A DNA stretch of 64,000 nucleotides from Lactarius indigo (taxonomy: Eukaryota; Basidiomycota; Agaricomycetes; Russulales; Russulaceae), in assembly GCA_025766275.1 (NCBI GenBank), contig JAFKAC010000039.1, positions 186,001-250,000 on the forward strand, given 5' to 3'. The notes under the pieces are model-generated. The model saw only the letters and a list, made by a program, of their open reading frames with translations, made no database searches and had not been told where the DNA came from. The position numbers and the translations under genes were made by a program. Shown here one piece after another: positions 61,001-64,000 of the stretch. How positions within the stretch are numbered: position 1 is the stretch's first letter; every line of letters begins with the position of its first letter.

Positions 61001-62879
61001 CAGAGTTGATATATTTAATAATGTCTTTCTTGTGTCCAGTTTGGTCGTGGAGGGAGACGCGGCGAGATGCCAAAGGCTCGAGACAGATGCGGATGTCGAT
61101 CTCCGGCCGACTCGTGACGCAGATGTGTAGATTCGAGAGGCCGAGATCAACAATGCCTTTTATAAGGCTGAGAACCCGGTCTCGGGGAGATCTCACACCA
61201 GAGGTATTGGGACATTCATCAAGGGCATCCACGACGATGTAAGTTGGGTGTTGGGTCGTAACTAAGAGCATGTCCGTTAGACAATTGATCAATACTTCAT
61301 CGCTGGGTTGCCGCATGCCTGTCCCGTGTGCTGAGTAAACACGGGACATTATGTCGCAACAAGCAATGGAATGTGCAGCAAACTGGATGAGCAAGGAATG
61401 TAGGAGGTTGTGGCGATGCTTCTTGTCTTCATCTCTAAAGTCAAAGTAGAAATACGCCACAGAGGCTCTTCCGGCATCGGACAGTGATAAGATACGCTGG
61501 ATGATCGCAGAGCTACTCAAAAATTTAAGCCGTTGTATAAGGAGAGATTAGATGAATAGCGAACCAGAGGATGCTCTTCCCCGAACCAGCTATGAACGAG
61601 CGCAATTAGGGAAAAGTAAACGACAGGTTTCAACGAGCATACGTTTGCCATGAATCCATAACAGGGAACCGTTCGAGTGCCATTTCTGAAAGATGCGGCC
61701 TTCCAAAAACCAGGTAGCTGTTGCCTCGTGAAGGTCACGTAACCCGATGTTGTAATTCGTCGACAGGTCAGGCGGAGATAACCACCGTCTGAGCTTCTGT
61801 AGTACCTCCTCCACTATGACCGTGTGTGAGCTCCTACAAAATATCGCAATGAAGTCAAGAGGGTACGAACAATCACGAGCGTTCATTTTGTCCGCGATCT
61901 CCTTAACCATAATTTTTGTCTCTTTTGCGTCAGCTTTTGTCTCCTTCGCGTCGGCTTTTGTTTCCCTCGCGTCAGCTTTTGTTTCCTTCACATCTAACCA
62001 GAAGACATTAAAAATGAGCCATGTCCCCAGTGAAATAGTTACACACCGTCTTTGAGAACATTGGTATCACTTGTCACTTGTGCAATGCTGGTTAGAAGCT
62101 CCCGCTGTTCCAATTCACCAAACCTCTGTAAGGCGTCCTCGAGACCGTTCATTCCCGCCACTTTCTTAAAGAATATTTCTAGTCGGAACTACAGTAAGCG
62201 AAGAGCAACTTATCGCAGAAGGTAGACCCACTTGTTCGTCTCTCCTTTATCCCCATGGTTGCAGTAGCAAGGATTGTCAGAACTTCGGCCATGATCTTTG
62301 CGAGTTCATCCGTCACCGCAGGACTTGGTGGGACATTGGTATAGATCTTGAGACGTTCAAAGAAGCTTTTGATTCTTCCGAAGAGCCTGGCCAGCACATC
62401 GCGGTTCGCCATGGTGCTGTTTGCCGCCTGCCAAAGATGCACTTCCCGCGACCGATGTGGAGAATAGAGCAAGCGGACTCACTACGAGGAGAATGCCGAT
62501 TCCAGAAAAGATAATTTTGGTAGGAGGGAATACCTGAAAGTCAACGTGAGGGAAAAGACAGATAGCGAGCCTGACTTCTGTGACTTACCGAGCCAGAGGC
62601 GTCGCCAAAGGCGGCAGAGAGTGCGTTGAGAATATTCACGGTCGGGTTGAGCCATTTGGTGAATCGGTCATCGCTGCTCCGAGACTGATTTAGTTCGTTA
62701 GCTTTCCCTTGAAGTACGGCGAGGATATCCTCAGGAGAATCGCAGCCCTTTATCTCGGTAGCAAGTGGGTGTGTAGTCAGATCTTTGCCGGTGGTCTTCT
62801 TATACTCTTCTAGGGCCTTTTCGAATATTGGTTGAAAGTTTGGAGTAGATTCGGAAGATGCCTGGAGATCGGACGACAT
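58099..62879 (-). CDS. Goodbye-NACHT-ankyrin NLR-like protein
   Basis: Proposed exons (minus): 62879-62589, 62533-62483, 62427-62232, 62178-62047, 61993-61643, 61589-61565, 61512-60913 and 60859-58099 (1468 aa, stop TAG). Residues 1-215 are a Goodbye domain (PIFEKALEEYKKTTG, SSDDRFTKWLNPTVN). A short heptad-like linker follows (KETKADA repeated), then NACHT with Walker A (HGKPGSGKS, split by two introns), RNBD FYFDF, Walker B (YIVVDALDECP) and the HICVTSRPE sensor, a winged-helix-like region, then about 15 ankyrin repeats (TPLHLA, GADVNAQD) and a short end. The model predicts a cytosolic signal-transducing ATPase of STAND type, in which the repeats sense a ligand and the N-terminal domain signals. 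Every exon joint keeps the frame, which supports the model. Confidence 0.85.
58400..59660 (-). repeat. Ankyrin double-repeat modules, about 215 bp, six copies
   Basis: Marker phrases such as CTTCCAACRCTAGGTGCAAT recur near 58430, 58650, 58865, 59085, 59300 and 59520, a spacing of about 213-220 bp. Each module encodes two ankyrin repeats (about 71 aa). Modules are near-identical except at a few positions (e.g. YDED/FDED/SDED and RMLLDHG/RMLLDRG). Confidence 0.85.
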
Positions 62880-63223
62880 TGTGTTAATTGCGAAGAGCTA
62901 GAGAAGCGTATGGGTAGTTGAGACGAGATAACGAGTACACAGCCTCGTGTATGCCAGTGTCTTTCGCCCTCTCGTTGCTCTCCCTTCCTGCCTTCGTCTT
63001 TCCGGGCTTCATTACATACTGTACCTTTTTTCGCCCTCGTGTACGACGTCGCCCCGCCGCCATTTTCCAGCTCCGCCTCCCTCCGCCTTTCCCTACCCTC
63101 GCCCGCCTTCCCCAGGTGGGAGAGCCACGAGCCTATTTGACCCTCCTTGTATAAGTTCGTCATTCCTTCGGTCTCCCTCATTTAGCGACTGCGTGACAGT
63201 CCTCCCCGCTGTCACCAGTTTTA
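62880..63223. promoter_or_regulatory. Presumed promoter region of the NLR-like gene
   Basis: About 340 bp upstream of the ATG at 62879 on the minus strand. The plus strand is CT-rich (purine-rich in the sense of the gene). A frame from 63181 runs into exon 1 in another phase and has biased composition, so I take it as non-coding. No clear TATA box. Confidence 0.4.
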
Positions 63224-63510
63224 CAGCTGGTTCCATAACGATTGTCCCCTGCCATTTTTAGAACATAGTCGGCCATCCAAAACTCGAGAGCGGGATTCAT
63301 AATTAAGTCGAGGGAGAAATTCTCAGGAAATCAGGTTATCTCACAGAATTAAGGTTATAGAATAGTTATCTTGTATCAATTGGGGTTATGGAATGGTTAT
63401 CTGTATTGCTGCGCTCGAGAGCTGTGCCATCTCGGTGGCGGAGTTACCAATTCAAACCTCGCCTATGTCCAAAATTTGGTCACCAGGGGACAATCGTTAT
63501 GGAACCGCTG
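63224..63510. mobile_element. MITE with 27/28-bp terminal inverted repeats
   Basis: The left end CAGCTGGTTCCATAACG... (63224-63251) is repeated inverted at the right end (63484-63510) with a single one-base gap. TA lies directly outside both ends (63222-63223 and 63511-63512). The 287-bp interior has no coding frame but holds three variants of a GGTTAT(A/G)GAATGGTTATC-like phrase. The structure fits a non-autonomous Tc1/mariner-type element. It is unrelated in sequence to the DDE transposon terminus at 54007. Confidence 0.85.
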
Positions 63511-63512
63511 TA

Positions 63513-64000
63513 ATTCATGTAATTCCTCGCGCTCTTTGCTACCTAATCCCCCCTGCCGTTCTCCATTCGCTCCTCGCGCCATCAGCCCGACAACTTGTCG
63601 CTATCTCCCTTGTCCTGACCACCGTGACCGCTCATCTCACTCGCCATTGCGAGGGACAACTGTTGTCTTTCTTCTTATTTCCTTCGTGCCTTCTCGTTGC
63701 CCTCGGCGTCCTCCCACCGTCTCTCCGGCCCCTTCTTCCTCTCTTTCCTCCTACCCTCTTCGTGTCGCTCGCTCCCATTCCCTCATCAAATCTGCCGTCT
63801 CACCAACATCCCTTTTCATTGCCGTTACAATCCCTCCGTTCTCCCTCCCGCTCCCCGCCCCGACCCCCGCCATCTCACCTACGTTTTCTCCCTCCCTACT
63901 CTTCCGCCCTTGCCCTCTTCCTACCATACCCCAACCTTCAGCGCATTCTCCTCTTCCTCTGTCCCGCCCTCTTGGTACTGCTCCCTACTTCTCCTTGTTG
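63513..64000. other. CT-rich DNA, no gene seen
   Basis: Strongly pyrimidine-rich plus strand similar in style to 54100-54700. It may be the promoter or 5' part of a gene beyond the window edge. Confidence 0.4.

Noticed and set aside
62810..63181. ORF running from the upstream region into exon 1 of the NLR-like gene
   Set aside because: It is in a different frame from the Goodbye domain except for its last residues, has Arg/Glu/Gly-biased composition from the purine-rich strand, and the ATG at 62879 matches the paralogue's start.
63400..63480. Possible tRNA-derived (B-box-like) sequence in the MITE
   Set aside because: A motif like TTCAAACC is present, but no A box at the right distance and no cloverleaf could be drawn, so neither a tRNA nor a SINE is supported.

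Overview
This is nuclear DNA of a filamentous basidiomycete, most likely an Agaricomycete. The evidence is short (about 50-57 nt) spliceosomal introns, two genes with the fungal STAND 'Goodbye' N-terminal domain (one continuing into NACHT and ankyrin repeats), a basidiomycete-type DDE transposase, and Ty3/gypsy elements whose pol ends in a chromodomain. I could not fix the species. I saw no rRNA, convincing tRNA or CRISPR array.

About 1-54000 is a nested graveyard of Ty3/gypsy chromoviruses; the letters are mine. A (440-6887, +, truncated at its 5' end) is inserted into the 3' end of B (6888-14591, -). A candidate LTR M and the 5' half of a DDE transposon follow (14592-17264), then low-complexity and TGACT-rich DNA to 19368. 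H (19369-23126, +) has an open gag and a truncated pol. C (23127-31146, -) has two nearly identical LTRs. D (31147-34677, -) keeps gag and half of its RT. J (34678-38812, +) is pol only. K (38813-40672, -) is gag plus 5' LTR. L (40668-41325) is an LTR plus the pol tail. A small gag piece (41326-41577) precedes E (41578-50024, -), the most complete element. Then come a DDE terminus, F (50643-53198, -) and the 3' half of the DDE transposon (to 54007). At least seven solo LTRs lie inside other elements, most with a perfect 5-bp target duplication; removing them restores the reading frames exactly.

The elements share an expression logic that can be read from the DNA. (i) In four primer groups the stretch just after the 5' LTR is the reverse complement of 10-11 nt inside the same LTR, 33-35 nt downstream of its TATA box, that is, at the expected RNA 5' end. 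The two sides covary between families, which is the hallmark of Tf1-type self-priming. (ii) pol always lies in the -1 frame of gag and is preceded by a G-GNT-TTT heptamer. (iii) Families A, B, E and F carry an extra ORF (ORF3) after the chromodomain; in E and F it ends in an array of zinc-knuckle motifs. (iv) Decay is almost entirely Arg CGA to stop TGA, as expected from CpG methylation and deamination.

About 54000-64000 is host-gene territory. Two convergent paralogues face each other tail to tail. The gene at 55472-57684 (+) has 8 exons and about 615 aa: a Goodbye domain and a proline-rich tail built by duplication of intron-exon cassettes. The gene at 58099-62879 (-) has 8 exons and about 1468 aa: Goodbye, NACHT and an ankyrin array of about six near-identical double-repeat modules, with the P-loop carried by a 25-nt microexon. 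They resemble fungal NLR-type self/non-self or immune-sensor genes. A 287-bp MITE with 27/28-bp terminal inverted repeats and TA duplications lies at 63224-63510.
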